From Ramicandelaber brevisporus (taxonomy: Eukaryota > Kickxellomycota > Ramicandelaberales > Ramicandelaberaceae): a stretch of DNA of 31,653 bases. How positions within the stretch are numbered: the stretch's first letter is position 1; the number at the start of each line of letters is the position of its first letter. The stretch is from the NCBI GenBank assembly GCA_025201865.1, contig MU602785.1, forward strand, positions 2,560 to 34,212. Direction: 5' to 3'. The translations under genes were made by a program, and so were the position numbers. The notes beneath the pieces are model-generated. The model did not search any database. It saw only the letters and a list, made by a program, of their open reading frames with translations, and was not told the DNA's origin. Below, in pieces: positions 19,290 to 29,900 of this stretch.

Positions 19290-19422
19290 TTTTAAAAAAA
19301 AAAGGAATAGCGGAGGCGAGCTGTGTAAGCTGTGTAAGCTGGAGGCTAGAGATTGAGGGAGAGTATAGAAAGAAATGCGTGTTTAAAAATATTCATGATA
19401 ACTCTTCATGCAACTTTATCGA
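19290..19422. other. Convergent spacer, PPR-like / SNF7
   Basis: This 133-bp spacer lies between two stop codons. It has an A10 run right after the PPR-like stop and two direct copies of CTGTGTAAG near 19321-19338. No AATAAA is seen on either strand. Confidence 0.5.
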
Positions 19423-20097
19423 TTATGCAGTGATTCCCATGTTTTGCCGCAGCTCAGCCAGAAGCTCTTCGTCATCGTCCTCTTCAACCGCAACTCCGCC
19501 GGCTGGAATGGTCTGTGGAATCTGGGGTATGGAGACCGCCGGCTGTGTGGTGGCGATGCCGCCTGCTGGAGTGCTGACCTTGAGCAGCTCCTGGTCGGCC
19601 TGCTCCTGCTCAAGCAGGTCAAGCTCGGCATTGAGCTCGTCATCGTCAACATCGATGCCAAACATTTGGTAGTTTGACACGGCATCCGACAGCTCGTTCG
19701 ATACACTGATTTGCTCCTGTAGATCGTCCATGATGGTGTCAACCTGCGCGGCGGTCGTTTCCTTGTGGATGCCCTTCAGAGCGTCGGTGGCTTGCTCAAT
19801 GGTTTTGATGGTCTCCACATGGATATTGGCACCTTCGATGTGCAAAGCCAGAGTGTCCAGGGTCGTGTGAGAGCCTCGAATCTTCTCAATCTGGCTCTCG
19901 AGCTGCTTCTTTCGCTTGATGGCCGCCAAGGCAACAGGGCGATTGCGTGATGCGTTCAATCGAGCCGTTCTCAGCTCTTTGTCAATGCTTGCCTGGAGAT
20001 GTGCCTCTCGCTTTTCGAGCATCGCGATGTTTTCACGCAGCTTTACAATGGCATCCTTGGGAGCCACCGCCTTCTTCTTGCCGAAAAAGTAGTTCAT
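19423..20097 (-). CDS. SNF7: ESCRT-III subunit Snf7/Vps32/CHMP4
   Basis: This is a 224-residue protein, the usual size for Snf7, with ATG at 20097. Snf7 polymerises on endosomal membranes to drive multivesicular-body budding. The N-terminal MNYFFGKKK is followed by the basic long alpha1-alpha2 hairpin (LRENIAMLEKREAHLQASID, then ARLNASRNRPVALAAIKRKKQLE). It continues through alpha3/alpha4 with the family signature around TIMDDLQEQISVSNELSDAV. The C-terminal tail is acidic with DDDEELLAELRQ, matching the region that binds Vps4/Bro1 partners in this family. All parts of the family are present and there is no intron. Confidence 0.95.
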   Translation of the reverse strand: MNYFFGKKKAVAPKDAIVKLRENIAMLEKREAHLQASIDKELRTARLNASRNRPVALAAIKRKKQLESQIEKIRGSHTTLDTLALHIEGANIHVETIKTIEQATDALKGIHKETTAAQVDTIMDDLQEQISVSNELSDAVSNYQMFGIDVDDDELNAELDLLEQEQADQELLKVSTPAGGIATTQPAVSIPQIPQTIPAGGVAVEEDDDEELLAELRQNMGITA

Positions 20098-20593
20098 CTG
20101 TATAACTTCAAGGGACTGTTCGGCTAGCGTTTACTTGGCTACGAGTTGATGTTACAGGAAAAGGAAAAGAAAAGGAAAAGAAAAGAGAAATAAAAAGTGA
20201 GGTGTGCAGTAGATTGTGGAAGTCAGCTTTTCTTGGCGACAACCACCACTGTAACAACAACCGCTGTCATGTGTGCTGGGGTGGGTACTTTTTTTATGTG
20301 AACATTTGTCAGAATCTGCTTACCATGCTCCATGCTCCATGTGCAAAGTAACCACTTCTCTTTTAAAAAAGCATAGTTATTCTACAGAGCAGTCTCCAGC
20401 TTCATGTGCTCGTGATAAACATCAAGGTTTTATTCGTTAAATCGCATTCTTATGACACACAAATAGACACAGATAGTGATAGAGATTATATCAAAACGAT
20501 CATCTGGTCATACTGGTTGCTGATCCAGCGAATGACTTTATGGAACAAGTTAGATAGAAAGGGTTAAAGCAAAAAGAAGAAGAAATTGTTTGT
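20098..20593. other. Spacer: SNF7 promoter and hydrolase 3' UTR
   Basis: This stretch of about 500 bp separates two genes on the minus strand. It has a purine tract of GGAAAAG/AAAAG units at 20158-20198 just upstream of SNF7, and two ATGCTCC copies at 20325-20338. On the minus strand an AATAAA (20434-20429) lies about 160 nt past the hydrolase stop and is a plausible poly(A) signal. No gene is seen. Confidence 0.5.
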
Positions 20594-23332
20594 TTAGTTG
20601 GCGCGAGCGAGCTTCTTGCTCGGATCTCCCCAGCTGGTGGAGTGAGATGTAGATGGACGATGGGCAACCGGAATATTCGAGCGCACGGGTGAGAAGATAG
20701 CTGGCACATCAGTTGGAGAGAGAGTGGTGGTGTTGACAGAGAACGGCGGAATGTTTGGAGCAGACATGTCCATGGAGATGTGGCCAGCAGTCGCCTTGTG
20801 CTGTGGAGCAATCATTGAGGTGCGAGTAACCGGCTCTGGGGTCGGCTGAGGCAGCAGCTCTTCCGAAACCAGATCCTCGACATCATAGGCATTCAGCTCA
20901 CGCGCTTGACGACGAGAGCGACGGCGCTCACGACGAATCTCACGCTGCTCCTGCTCCTCTTGCTCAGCTTGCTCAGCCTGAGCCTGCTGCTCCAGCAAAT
21001 CCTTGTGGCGCTGCCCGAGAAGTTCCATCTGAGCACGCAGCTGTGCAAACTGCTGTTGCATCAACTCTTGCTGCTGCTGGAACAACTCCATCGTTTGCTG
21101 CGCCATCTCTCTGTGGGATTTCGTTGAAGCTGTGGTGGAAGTGGAGGCTGTGCGCTGGCGAGCTCGACTAGCAGCATGTTTGGCCGACCGGCTGCCAGCA
21201 TCGGTAGTAGTAGTAGTGTGAGCCGGCTTTGATGCCGATTGAAGAGTCTGGGCACGCTGGAGACGAGGCGTGCCGATATCATCGTCGAATGAATCAGTGA
21301 TGGCATCATCAACTTCGATGGCCTCGCGAGCAATTCGATCGGCCTGTTCCTTGCTGATGAGCTCGGGGTTCTTGTTCACAGCAACCGAATCGGTGGCGTT
21401 GGTTGGCGTGGTGAAGGCTGGCACACCATGGACGGGCACGTAAAGGGCATCCTCCGGTGCAATATTCTCGAAATGAGCATGCAGCATGACGTTGAGTTTA
21501 TCGCGCTGGTCAATGTTCAGCAAGTGGCCAGTGCCATGGAATGTGACAAGAGGGCACTTCAGAATACGGGCCAGCGCAACTGCGCAGCCATATCGAACAA
21601 CCTTGTCGTTGGTGCCGCCAAACACCAGGAGACGCAGAGCAGGGTTGCGTTCGCGGACCTTCTTGAGATCGGATGCCGACAAGTTGTGGAGAACCGCAGC
21701 AGACAGCTGAGCGAAGCTGCCCAGTCGCTTGGTCGGGAAGCTGCGGTTAGGACGGTCGGCCATGGCGCGCTTGAGTGCTTGGTTAAGCAGCTGGTAGTTG
21801 GTGACGCCGGCGTCCTTCTCGAACTCGGCAGCGAGCCATTTCTTTGCAAATGTGATGCGCAGGAAACTGGGCAGAATGCTGCGGTCGCCAAACAGGAACA
21901 TCTTGACAAAGAAACCGAGATCTTGCAGCGTCGGCATTGCAAACAGCGAGCTGTGATAAGTCGAAATGAAAGCGACTGATTCAAACCGCTCAGGCGCACG
22001 TAGCATCAGCTTCTGGGCAACCATGCCGCCAAGGGACAATCCGACAAGGTGGACTTCGCGAGTCCAGCCAAGGTGGTCCAAGAGACGGCTGGCGTCACGC
22101 GCCAATAAGCCAGCAGTGTATGGCCGCAGATTGACACTGCTGCGGCCGCCACCACGGTTGTCGTAAATGCAGACTTGATACTCGTCCAGCGAGCCAAAGT
22201 AGTGCGCTTGGCAATGCCACAGAACAGTTGGAGTCAGCATCGATGAGATCATGAATACCTTCTTGGAGCCAGTGCCATGCAACTCGTAATACAGCTGAGT
22301 TGGATTGGAGCTGTTCAAATTGTCCACGGAGCACATGCCAGAAGAGTGGAGAGTTGGTATCGGTGCGTTGAGGATCTTCAGGAACTCCTGGGCACGCTCG
22401 GCTGCCTGAGCCGGGTCATGCTCCTTTGCTTTAATCGAGCGAGCTGAGAGACGCGACATGATCGATGGACGCGATGCCAGTGTCTGAGAGCGCACCGGCT
22501 TGACGGTGGCGGCTGGCGAGGGAATCGTTGGCGTTGGTGTTGGAGTGGACGATGTGGTGCCAGATGTGGTGCCAGTTACGGTGCTTGCGTGGCGCAGCGT
22601 CGGCTGTGATGGCAGACTGTCGTCAGCAAAAGGATTGTACTCTCTGTCCTGTGCGCGTGAGCCCGAGCCGTAGTGTCGAAGAAGCTGGTCCTGGATCATT
22701 CCTTCGTCATATTCGTCGTCTTCATAATCGTCCTGGTCTGCTGCAGCTGCCGCCACCGTCGAAGAGTGTTGGTACTGAGCAGTTGGCTGGACAGCTGACA
22801 AGCTAGTCGAGGACATGTAAGGGGTTGCGCCGCCACGTGGTGTGCCAAAGTCATCCTCATCGTCGTCATCGTCATCGAGGTAATCGTCATCATCGGAGCT
22901 GAAATCGACGTCAGTGTTACCAGAACCATGGACGCCATTTGGAATGCCCGCACTAGTGCCTTGAACTGGTCCAGTATTAGCGACCAGTGCACGTGCCGCA
23001 GATGTAGCAGTAGCAGTTGTGGCAGGAGCGGTGGCAGTAGCAGCAGGAGCGCGTTGGCTGGTGACCTTCGGTGACTGCTTCGATGCAGTGATTTGCAGCT
23101 GTTCGAGCTTGCGAAGTGTGTCGGCGTCTCGGGCAACAACAGCTGCGATGGCAGCAAGCAGAGGACCGTCTCTGCCCTGTGCCTTGGCCTCAGCAACAAG
23201 CTGCTCACGCTCGCGCAGCTGCTTGAGCTGCAACTGCTGGCGCTGCTGCAAAGTGAGCTTGTCGGCTGGACGGGCTGGGGGCGGTGGCTTTGGGATTGGA
23301 CCGCGTTGTCTCGGAATGCGACGAGGTGCCAT
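20594..23332 (-). CDS. Alpha/beta-hydrolase with extended low-complexity and coiled-coil flanks
   Basis: This protein has 912 residues from the ATG at 23332; the frame extends upstream only to a TTG codon. The N-terminal 290 or so residues are Pro/Gln/Ala-rich and then strongly acidic (an Asp-rich run around DDDDYLDDDDDDEDD). The alpha/beta-hydrolase fold follows, with strand and oxyanion region VFMISSMLTP, the conserved YDNRGGGRSS, and nucleophile elbow GLSLGG (S433). The candidate triad is S433, D576 (GGTNDKVV) and H603 (GTGHLL). After about residue 700 come a Gln/Glu-rich coiled coil and an Arg-rich patch (RRERRRSRRQ). The core is of normal family size (about 270 aa), so it is embedded in a protein three times larger. 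Likely an esterase or lipase-like enzyme; substrate unknown. Confidence 0.85.
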   Translation of the reverse strand: MAPRRIPRQRGPIPKPPPPARPADKLTLQQRQQLQLKQLREREQLVAEAKAQGRDGPLLAAIAAVVARDADTLRKLEQLQITASKQSPKVTSQRAPAATATAPATTATATSAARALVANTGPVQGTSAGIPNGVHGSGNTDVDFSSDDDDYLDDDDDDEDDFGTPRGGATPYMSSTSLSAVQPTAQYQHSSTVAAAAADQDDYEDDEYDEGMIQDQLLRHYGSGSRAQDREYNPFADDSLPSQPTLRHASTVTGTTSGTTSSTPTPTPTIPSPAATVKPVRSQTLASRPSIMSRLSARSIKAKEHDPAQAAERAQEFLKILNAPIPTLHSSGMCSVDNLNSSNPTQLYYELHGTGSKKVFMISSMLTPTVLWHCQAHYFGSLDEYQVCIYDNRGGGRSSVNLRPYTAGLLARDASRLLDHLGWTREVHLVGLSLGGMVAQKLMLRAPERFESVAFISTYHSSLFAMPTLQDLGFFVKMFLFGDRSILPSFLRITFAKKWLAAEFEKDAGVTNYQLLNQALKRAMADRPNRSFPTKRLGSFAQLSAAVLHNLSASDLKKVRERNPALRLLVFGGTNDKVVRYGCAVALARILKCPLVTFHGTGHLLNIDQRDKLNVMLHAHFENIAPEDALYVPVHGVPAFTTPTNATDSVAVNKNPELISKEQADRIAREAIEVDDAITDSFDDDIGTPRLQRAQTLQSASKPAHTTTTTDAGSRSAKHAASRARQRTASTSTTASTKSHREMAQQTMELFQQQQELMQQQFAQLRAQMELLGQRHKDLLEQQAQAEQAEQEEQEQREIRRERRRSRRQARELNAYDVEDLVSEELLPQPTPEPVTRTSMIAPQHKATAGHISMDMSAPNIPPFSVNTTTLSPTDVPAIFSPVRSNIPVAHRPSTSHSTSWGDPSKKLARAN

Positions 23333-23370
23333 TGTACAAGAAGTGGAAGAGAAGGTGATATACAACGGAG

Positions 23371-23398
23371 GAGAGAGAGAGAGTGTGTGTGTGTGTGT
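23371..23398. repeat. Compound microsatellite (GA)6(GT)8
   Basis: Twelve bases of GA are followed directly by sixteen bases of GT, about 40-65 bp upstream of the hydrolase ATG on the minus strand and probably in its 5' UTR. Confidence 0.95.
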
Positions 23399-23834
23399 CA
23401 AACAGTTGATGGTGTTTCTGTTTCTGTTACTGCTGTTGTTGTTGTTGCTGCGCGAGCAGGGTCAAAGAGGTGAGCGAGGTTGTGGGACGAGAGGGGGAGA
23501 TAACAGAAAAAGAGAGGACGGAGTTGTGAAAAGTTTAGTGCGAGTTGTGAAAGTCAGCGTTGGTCATGTCGTAAAAGACAAACCACAGGCGGGCTTATAT
23601 CAGCCCAGACAGACAGACAGACTGGGCAATGTGATCAGACTAGCGTGACATTGCATGTGAGAGTTTCCTCCAATGTTGACCGAGTTTGCACTTCGGCCAA
23701 TGTTGAAAATGCTAATTAAGAAATCTGGCCAATTGAAAAATAGCAAACAGCAAAAAGAAGTATAAAAGAAAGAAAGAAAAGAAAAGAAAGATGCAGTGGC
23801 GAAAAATAAACAATTTAAAATGGAGACCTGGGGG

Positions 23835-23886
23835 ATGCTGAAGTGAATGCTGAAGTGAATGCTGAAGTGAATGCTGAAGTGAATGC
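23835..23886. repeat. 12-bp tandem repeat ATGCTGAAGTGA, 4.3 identical copies
   Basis: Four perfect head-to-tail copies plus ATGC lie 40 bases past the stop of the TMEM198-like gene. The unit length is a multiple of three and there is no divergence between copies, suggesting recent slippage or a conserved motif in the 3' UTR. Confidence 0.93.
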
Positions 23887-23926
23887 GGTGTTTAGAGATG
23901 CGAGTATGAGTGTGGGTGTGAAGAGA

Positions 23927-24823
23927 TTAGACGTTGCGCTCGCCCATCTCAGCGGCCGGGAGACCAGCCATCTTCACTTCTGCCTCGATTGCTTGCTGGC
24001 GCCGGCGCTCGCGAATCTTGCCAACGCCAACTGGGCCGCTGTAGGTGAGATACTGGATGACAGAGCCGAGGATGAAGAGCAGGACGCAGCCAGCGATCAT
24101 GCCGTACACTTTGGCATTGGGCTTGTACGGCGTGCCGGTTTGAGCAGCATTGGTCAATGAGCTGACAATGTTTTTGAAGCCGGTCTGCGCAAAGAGATCG
24201 ATGCCGTTGAAGAGGATCCACGAACCTGAGCCAGCTGTCGACAGAATCACAATGTGCTTCTCGAGAATGAATATGAGCACAATGTCCACAACAACCATTG
24301 CGATTAACAGCGCGATGCGACCGCCTTTGGATGGAATCAGGAAACCATCCTTGAGACCGATGAGGAACATGCCGAATGTCAGGCCGCCGAGCGCGCCGAT
24401 GGCTGCCAGGCCAAGGAACCAGACACAGGCAAACAGAATGCCCAAAACAAAGCCCAAGCTGAGCGACACGGCAAAGTAAACGACATACTTTTGACGATCG
24501 GTGGCTTCCGGTCGCTTAACGGTCATGCAGATGCTCAGGATGGCAAATGACAGAAGGCAGAAGCTGGCGAGGAACATGATGAATCGAATCAGGCGATTGC
24601 CGAGGAATGTAAACAACAGACCAAAGATGAGGCAGATGACGCCGGCAATGATGTTGATGACCTTGTCGGACGGACCCTGGATGTCGATATCATCCGCCGT
24701 AACTGTAAAGTCATTCTGCCCCTGAGCAAATGACATGGAGATGGCTGCGCTCAAACAAGAGAGCAGCAGCCATACGCGCAAGAAAGCGCTTGAGCTGCGT
24801 TGTCTACCGCCGTACTTGAGCAT
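23927..24823 (-). CDS. TMEM198/DUF4203-family multi-pass membrane protein
   Basis: This is a 298-residue protein with ATG at 24823. A signal peptide is likely at 1-34 (basic start, then FLRVWLLLSCLSAAISMSFAQG). A short lumenal segment is followed by about seven hydrophobic helices: INIIAGVICLIFGLLFTFLG, FIMFLASFCLLSFAILSICM, VVYFAVSLSLGFVLGILFAC, a Gly-rich one (GLAAIGALGGLTFGMFL), LLIAMVVVDIVLIFILE, and last MIAGCVLLFILGSVIQYL. Gly-rich helices after the signal peptide are typical of this family. The C-terminus is charged and cytosolic (KIRERRRQQAIEAEVK). In animals TMEM198 supports Wnt/LRP6 signalling; the fungal role is not established. Confidence 0.82.
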   Translation of the reverse strand: MLKYGGRQRSSSAFLRVWLLLSCLSAAISMSFAQGQNDFTVTADDIDIQGPSDKVINIIAGVICLIFGLLFTFLGNRLIRFIMFLASFCLLSFAILSICMTVKRPEATDRQKYVVYFAVSLSLGFVLGILFACVWFLGLAAIGALGGLTFGMFLIGLKDGFLIPSKGGRIALLIAMVVVDIVLIFILEKHIVILSTAGSGSWILFNGIDLFAQTGFKNIVSSLTNAAQTGTPYKPNAKVYGMIAGCVLLFILGSVIQYLTYSGPVGVGKIRERRRQQAIEAEVKMAGLPAAEMGERNV

Positions 24824-25506
24824 ATTTCAACTACTACTGAACTGCGGGCTCGACAAAAACAACAGCAACAACAACGACGATGGCGACGGCGATGTCTAAT
24901 GCAGTGATGCAGGTGTGCAAACAAAGTGTGGGTGCTATACGAAGAAGCAAGAAGAAAGAAAGAAAAAGGAAGAGAAGTGCAGGGTAACAGACTCGAGACT
25001 TGACAGAGAGAGAGAGACAAAAGTAGTTAGGCTTTTGAGAGAAAAAAGTCTGCGTACCCCATTTTATTCGAATACTTCTCATGACGGACACGGCAGAAGA
25101 ATGCGACGGCCAGTACTACTTGCGAGGTGTTAACCAAAGTGGTTCTGCTGGCGATACAAAGCTGTGGCAATGATATGAGCGCAGGCGAGCGACACCGTCT
25201 AACCAGAAGCAGCAGTTAAGAACAAGTTCGGATATGATATTGTTCCAGCTCGTCTGGGCTTTTTGGTTCATCCTGTAGCGGTCAAGCTGGTAGGCTTGTA
25301 AGCTGTTCGAGTATGGAATGTGACTGTATCTGCACCTTTGGTAGAACATAAGACACCATTGCTCTCAAATGTGTAGTTGTAGTTGCAGTTGCAGTTGCAG
25401 TTGTTTGTCCATTCTATTTCTGTTTCTGTTTCTTCGTCCTATCCGAATACCTATTTCTTTTTTTGCTATCGACTTTCTACATTTCCAACTCCTTCGACTG
25501 TGTGTG
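24824..25506. promoter_or_regulatory. Divergent promoter region, TMEM198-like / CDC50
   Basis: This 683-bp spacer lies between divergent ATGs. It has an AACAACAGC trinucleotide-rich stretch at 24856-24890, AAGAAAGAAA purine runs at 24944-24975, a GA repeat at 25004-25018, and five GYAGTT hexamers at 25373-25402. No further gene is seen. Confidence 0.5.
25373..25402. repeat. Hexamer tandem (GYAGTT)5
   Basis: Two GTAGTT and three GCAGTT units lie head to tail, 105 bp upstream of the CDC50 start. They create a spurious Cys-Ser repeat in a frame that happens to join CDC50. Confidence 0.9.
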
Positions 25507-26649
25507 ATGGGCATCTTCAGCCGTTTCAAAGGATCGTCATCTGCAGACCAGAAGGATCCCGCTGCAGCAGCAGCTGCAGCAGAGGTGCCAAAGAGCCGCA
25601 ACCCGGCCGACACTGCCTTCAAGCAGCAGCGATTGCCAGCCTGGCAGCCACTGCTGACTCCACGCATCGTCCTTCCAGCGCTGTTTGTCGTCGGTCTGTT
25701 GTTTGCTCCCTTGGGCGGTGTGCTTTTGTGGGCCAGCGACACTGTGCGCGAGATCTCGCTTGACTACACACAATGTGCCGATGCAAAGACGACCTTTAGC
25801 AATATGCAGGGCAACTATCACATCAAAGTGCCTGGTGTTTCCACAATTCCACGATGGAAGTATGATAACGATACAAAGGTGTGCACTCTCGAATTCACTC
25901 TGCCGGCAGAACTCAAGACGCCAGTGTTGCTCTACTACCAGCTGACCAACTTTTACCAGAACCACCGTGTATATGTCAAGAGCTTTGACGCTGCACAGTT
26001 GCGTGGCAAAAAGGTTAATGCTAACGACTTGACTACGACATGTAAACCATTGAGCTTCCTCAGGGATGGTAACCAGGATAAACCATACTATCCGTGTGGT
26101 CTGATTGCCAACTCGATGTTCAACGATACAATCAACAATCCAGTGCCGCAGTCTTCATCAGCAAAGGCTTACGAGTTCTCACCCAAAGGCATTGCATGGC
26201 CGAGCGACATAAAGAAGTACGAAAAGACACAGTATAGCCCAAAAGAAGTTGTTCCACCTCCAAACTGGGCCGCTCGATTCCCACAGGGTTACACTGAAGA
26301 AAACATGCCAAATCTGAAAGATGATGAAAGATTCATAGTGTGGATGCGTGCAGCTGGACTTCCAACATTCCGTAAGCTGTACGGACGCAACGATGATACA
26401 TCGATGCCGGCTGGTATATACACCATTGATATCACGATGAACTTTGATGTCCTTGCCTACTCTGGCACTAAATCAGTTGTCATCTCGACGTCATCGTTCG
26501 TAGGAGGACGCAATCCCGCTTTGGGCATCTCGTACATTGTGGTCGGCGCAGTCTGTGTCATTCTCGGCACATTTTTCACCGCGGTCCATGTCATTAAGCC
26601 GCGGAAGCTTGGCGACCATACTCTGCTCTCTTGGAATAAGCACAATTAG
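25507..26649 (+). CDS. CDC50: Cdc50/Lem3 family beta-subunit of P4-ATPase flippases
   Basis: This protein has 380 residues from the ATG at 25507 (MGIFSRFKG), close to yeast Cdc50 (391). An in-frame ATG at 25369 would add 46 residues made of Cys-Ser repeats and a hydrophobic run, and is unlikely. A cytosolic N-tail leads to TM1 (about 55-78, ALFVVGLLFAPLGGVLLWASD). The large lumenal domain has four Cys in the family positions (YTQCAD, KVCTLEF, TTCKPL, YPCGLI). TM2 is near the C-terminus (ISYIVVGAVCVILGTFF). The family motifs YYQLTNFYQNHRVYVKS and AAGLPTFRKLYGR are present. It chaperones aminophospholipid flippases through the ER and Golgi. Which paralogue (Cdc50, Lem3 or Crf1) cannot be decided. 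Confidence 0.95.
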   Translation: MGIFSRFKGSSSADQKDPAAAAAAAEVPKSRNPADTAFKQQRLPAWQPLLTPRIVLPALFVVGLLFAPLGGVLLWASDTVREISLDYTQCADAKTTFSNMQGNYHIKVPGVSTIPRWKYDNDTKVCTLEFTLPAELKTPVLLYYQLTNFYQNHRVYVKSFDAAQLRGKKVNANDLTTTCKPLSFLRDGNQDKPYYPCGLIANSMFNDTINNPVPQSSSAKAYEFSPKGIAWPSDIKKYEKTQYSPKEVVPPPNWAARFPQGYTEENMPNLKDDERFIVWMRAAGLPTFRKLYGRNDDTSMPAGIYTIDITMNFDVLAYSGTKSVVISTSSFVGGRNPALGISYIVVGAVCVILGTFFTAVHVIKPRKLGDHTLLSWNKHN

Positions 26650-26872
26650 ACCTGCTAAAGAGCGCAATCCTCTTCACTCTCTTCACCCTCTTCGTCCTAT
26701 TTCTTTTCTTTTCAATTTTACTTTTATTTTGTAGTGTCCTTTGTGCGTCCTAGTCACAGTGCCAAGAAGAGGAAGGAGGCAACATCGAAGATTCGACTGG
26801 CTCCGCTTCACTGTCAAAGCATAGCACATCGCAGCCTTACTTTTTTATTATTTATCTTTCGAAGTTCATCAA
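26650..26872. other. Tandem-gene spacer, CDC50 / FUSC-like
   Basis: This 223-bp spacer lies between two plus-strand genes. It is pyrimidine-rich with T-tracts (26698-26733 and 26841-26860). These probably serve the CDC50 3' end and the short promoter of the next gene. No AATAAA is visible. Confidence 0.45.
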
Positions 26873-26895
26873 ATGAGCAGCGCAAGTCCTGGTCA

Positions 26896-26935
<40 letters not shown>

Positions 26936-29900
26936 CAGAGGTCATCGCGGCGTGAACAGCAGCGACCAGACCTTGGCGGCAAGTCAACACCGTCCTGGAC
27001 TGAATATAGAGATCTGCTTCAACGCGAAAGCGATGCCTTGGCAAAGCTGGGCCAGCTCAAACTGTCGTCGGCGGTGGCGGGTCAAGCTGGTGTCCAGCAG
27101 CTGAAGAGACCGCAGAGACTGCAGAACATTCAGCATTATCAGCAGGAGCAACACCAGCGCAGAGCCGAGAGTGTATTGAGTGTAGCGCTGGGAGGACTTG
27201 GCAGTCGTACAACTAGCGGACTTTGGTCTCCGCCATCCGGTAGAATACTTGCAAGCACCCTTCCATCATGCACGGACGATGTATACACTGCACTGTATGG
27301 CTCGCATGATACAGCCGATATGAACAGTACTGAGCAGATTGATCGTCGTAGACCAGTGACAGCATTCTTTGGCTCAAGCGATGATGTCGACATCGATGTC
27401 GATGATGCCGTAGAGACCGTAGATGATGTCACACGGCTAGGTATCCGATCAGCAGCAGAAACAACAACAACCACAACCACAACAACTGCTGCTGGTGCTG
27501 CTGCTACTACGATGGCAACGGCAGCTCTTGGATTACGCAATTACGGATCGGAGCCTCCCATTGGTGCGACGTATTTTGCGCACTCTCCTCCTCCTATCTC
27601 ACAAACAACTCCTTTTCTATTCGGTCATGATGATCGCTTTGATGATGATGGCGAATCTGCTCCTCTCCTGCCATCCACCCCGAGTATTCCCCAGTCACAA
27701 CAACAACATCAGCAGCAACAGCAACAACAGCAGATTCCATTTAATGAAGGAAACTCGACTACGCATGTTGGAGTGTTTACGCGGTTTGCACCAGTCGAAA
27801 GAGACACACTGCCGATTGTGAGCAGTTGGCCAGGCGGGTGGATCATTGTTTACATGGTGAATATGATTAAACGATTGATTGGGTATATGCCTGCAGTTCC
27901 AGAGGTTATTCAAAACCTGATTAAACCAGTGCTGGCCATTTCGCTTGCAGCATTGTTTACGTTTAATCCAACGCTGCTGAGCATGCTGGGCGATCCGGAT
28001 TCCATTACACCGCATTTGATAGTAAATGCAACTGTGTTCTTCAATCCAGTGGGCACTCGAGGCATATTTATAGAAGGAGTTATACTGGGACTGCTGGGTA
28101 TATTGTTTGGATACTGCTTTTCTCAGATGAGCTTGTACTGTGCATCGTACATGCTGGGCGATACATTTGGAGTGCCTACATTGAGCAGCAGAATAGTTAG
28201 CTTGATGGTATTTATATTTGGCGGAGTCTTCATTACATCGTATGCAAGAGTTAACAGACCCACTCAGACAGTGTCGAATGCCACTCACATAACGAGACTC
28301 ATTGTAGTCATTGTATTAACCAGAGAGACATCATTGGTTCATACTGACATTGAGTGGCTGAAGGCTGGTAGAATCTCATCTGCCGTTCTTATTGGAATGC
28401 TGATTAGCTCGGCTATTGGTTTATTGTTATGGCCATCCAGTGCATGTGATAATATGAGAAGAGACATCAATGCCACTCTTTCCTCGTTTAGATTGATTGT
28501 GGATTTACTAGAGAAGTCATTCACGGCTGCTCATATGCAGCAGCTGAGAGACATTGAACGAACTGGCTCTCCTATTAAGTATGCTGATGGTAGTAATAAC
28601 AATAGCAATAGCAATAGCAATAACAATAACAATGCAGATGAGAGTGAGAATCTGATATTGAGAAATGCACTGGCTGCTCATAGAAATTCATTTGCAGTGC
28701 TGAAGCAATCGCTCACTGAAGCAAGAATGGAGGTGTTGCCAAAATATCACGTTTGGAGAAGATTGGATTTGTACACTTCGCTTGTTGATCATCTTCACAG
28801 ATTAAGCATGCATGTGGCTGGATTAGGCTCTCGCTCAGATAGAACCACTGCTGCTAATCAACTCAAACAACAACAACATCATCACCATCATTTTAATACT
28901 GGCTACAGCAATAACAACAGTAACAACAGTAACAACAATAATGCTGGTCAAAATGACACATCGGATGATATGAATGATGCAGACAATGCCACAGCCGAGC
29001 AGATTAAAGAACATTGCACAACATCAGTGCGTGAGTTTGCAGATATTCTGGGAATAGCACTGACAGCTATAGCAGCACATGTTGATAGATCGTTTATAGA
29101 GACACCGCGTGAACTTGCTATTAGAGACTTGAGAGCAGCCATGCAAAATGCAACATTGGATGAAATGAATAACGATATAGCTAAATTGAGTGTGATCAAT
29201 GCAATGCCATTTTCAGATATTAGATCGATGCTGGTCAGAGCTCATGCTGCCTTTGGCAATGTTTTGGATAGCTTCCCAACTTATATTGCTATAAAGAGAA
29301 GAGAATTGATGATGAAAAGAAGAAGGTGTCTCCCCATTAGCACGTCGGTTAGTAATACCAGTAATAGCAACAATGTGGCATCGATAGTAGACGATGATAC
29401 GGATGTGTTTGATGAAGAAGAGGAGGATTTGCCTCTTTTGGGAGTATTCTGTTTTGTGGTTGGATTGCGTGAATTTGGAGGTGAATTGATTGAGCTGGTT
29501 GATCGAGCGGAAGCTGTTTGCACTGGAAATAATGTAACTGATGACTCACCCAATGCCGATGGCTCCAATAGCATGTACCCACCTAGCCTACGCCGCAACA
29601 GCACAGCCAACACTGCTGACCCCGGTGCAGTTAACCAGCATCGTAGTAATCCGAGATTTGCAGAGGGTATTATTCCATGGACGAAGCGCCGTGTTAGAGG
29701 AGCTGTTCGTGCAACGAGAAGAATATCTCATTACATCTGGGATCTTATTGTTGATATGTTAACATCGCCTGAGCCACCAGAAAGCCTATTGGAAGGAACA
29801 TCGTCGGCATCATCACTGCACAGCCCAGCTCGGCCATCATCACTGTGGCAAAGATTCAAACTAAATGCATGGCAGCGAATGAGAATATTCCGCAGACCTC

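Larger units (their letters stand above)
23333..23926. other. Spacer: hydrolase promoter and TMEM198-like 3' UTR
   Basis: This spacer contains (GA)6(GT)8 at 23371-23398, a (TTG)n stretch at 23431-23447, AGACAGAC repeats near 23609-23622, a GAAA-rich run at 23766-23790 and the 12-bp minisatellite at 23835-23886. No gene is recognised; the in-phase plus-strand reading of the minisatellite has no homologous flank. Confidence 0.55.

Noticed and set aside
21428-21979. Plus-strand 183-codon frame inside the hydrolase gene
   Set aside because: It is antisense to the conserved alpha/beta-hydrolase core with its catalytic Ser, and has no domain of its own.
25369-25506. 46-codon N-terminal extension of CDC50
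   Set aside because: It consists of Cys-Ser pairs made by a GYAGTT hexamer repeat plus a hydrophobic run. The ATG at 25507 gives the normal family length and N-terminus.
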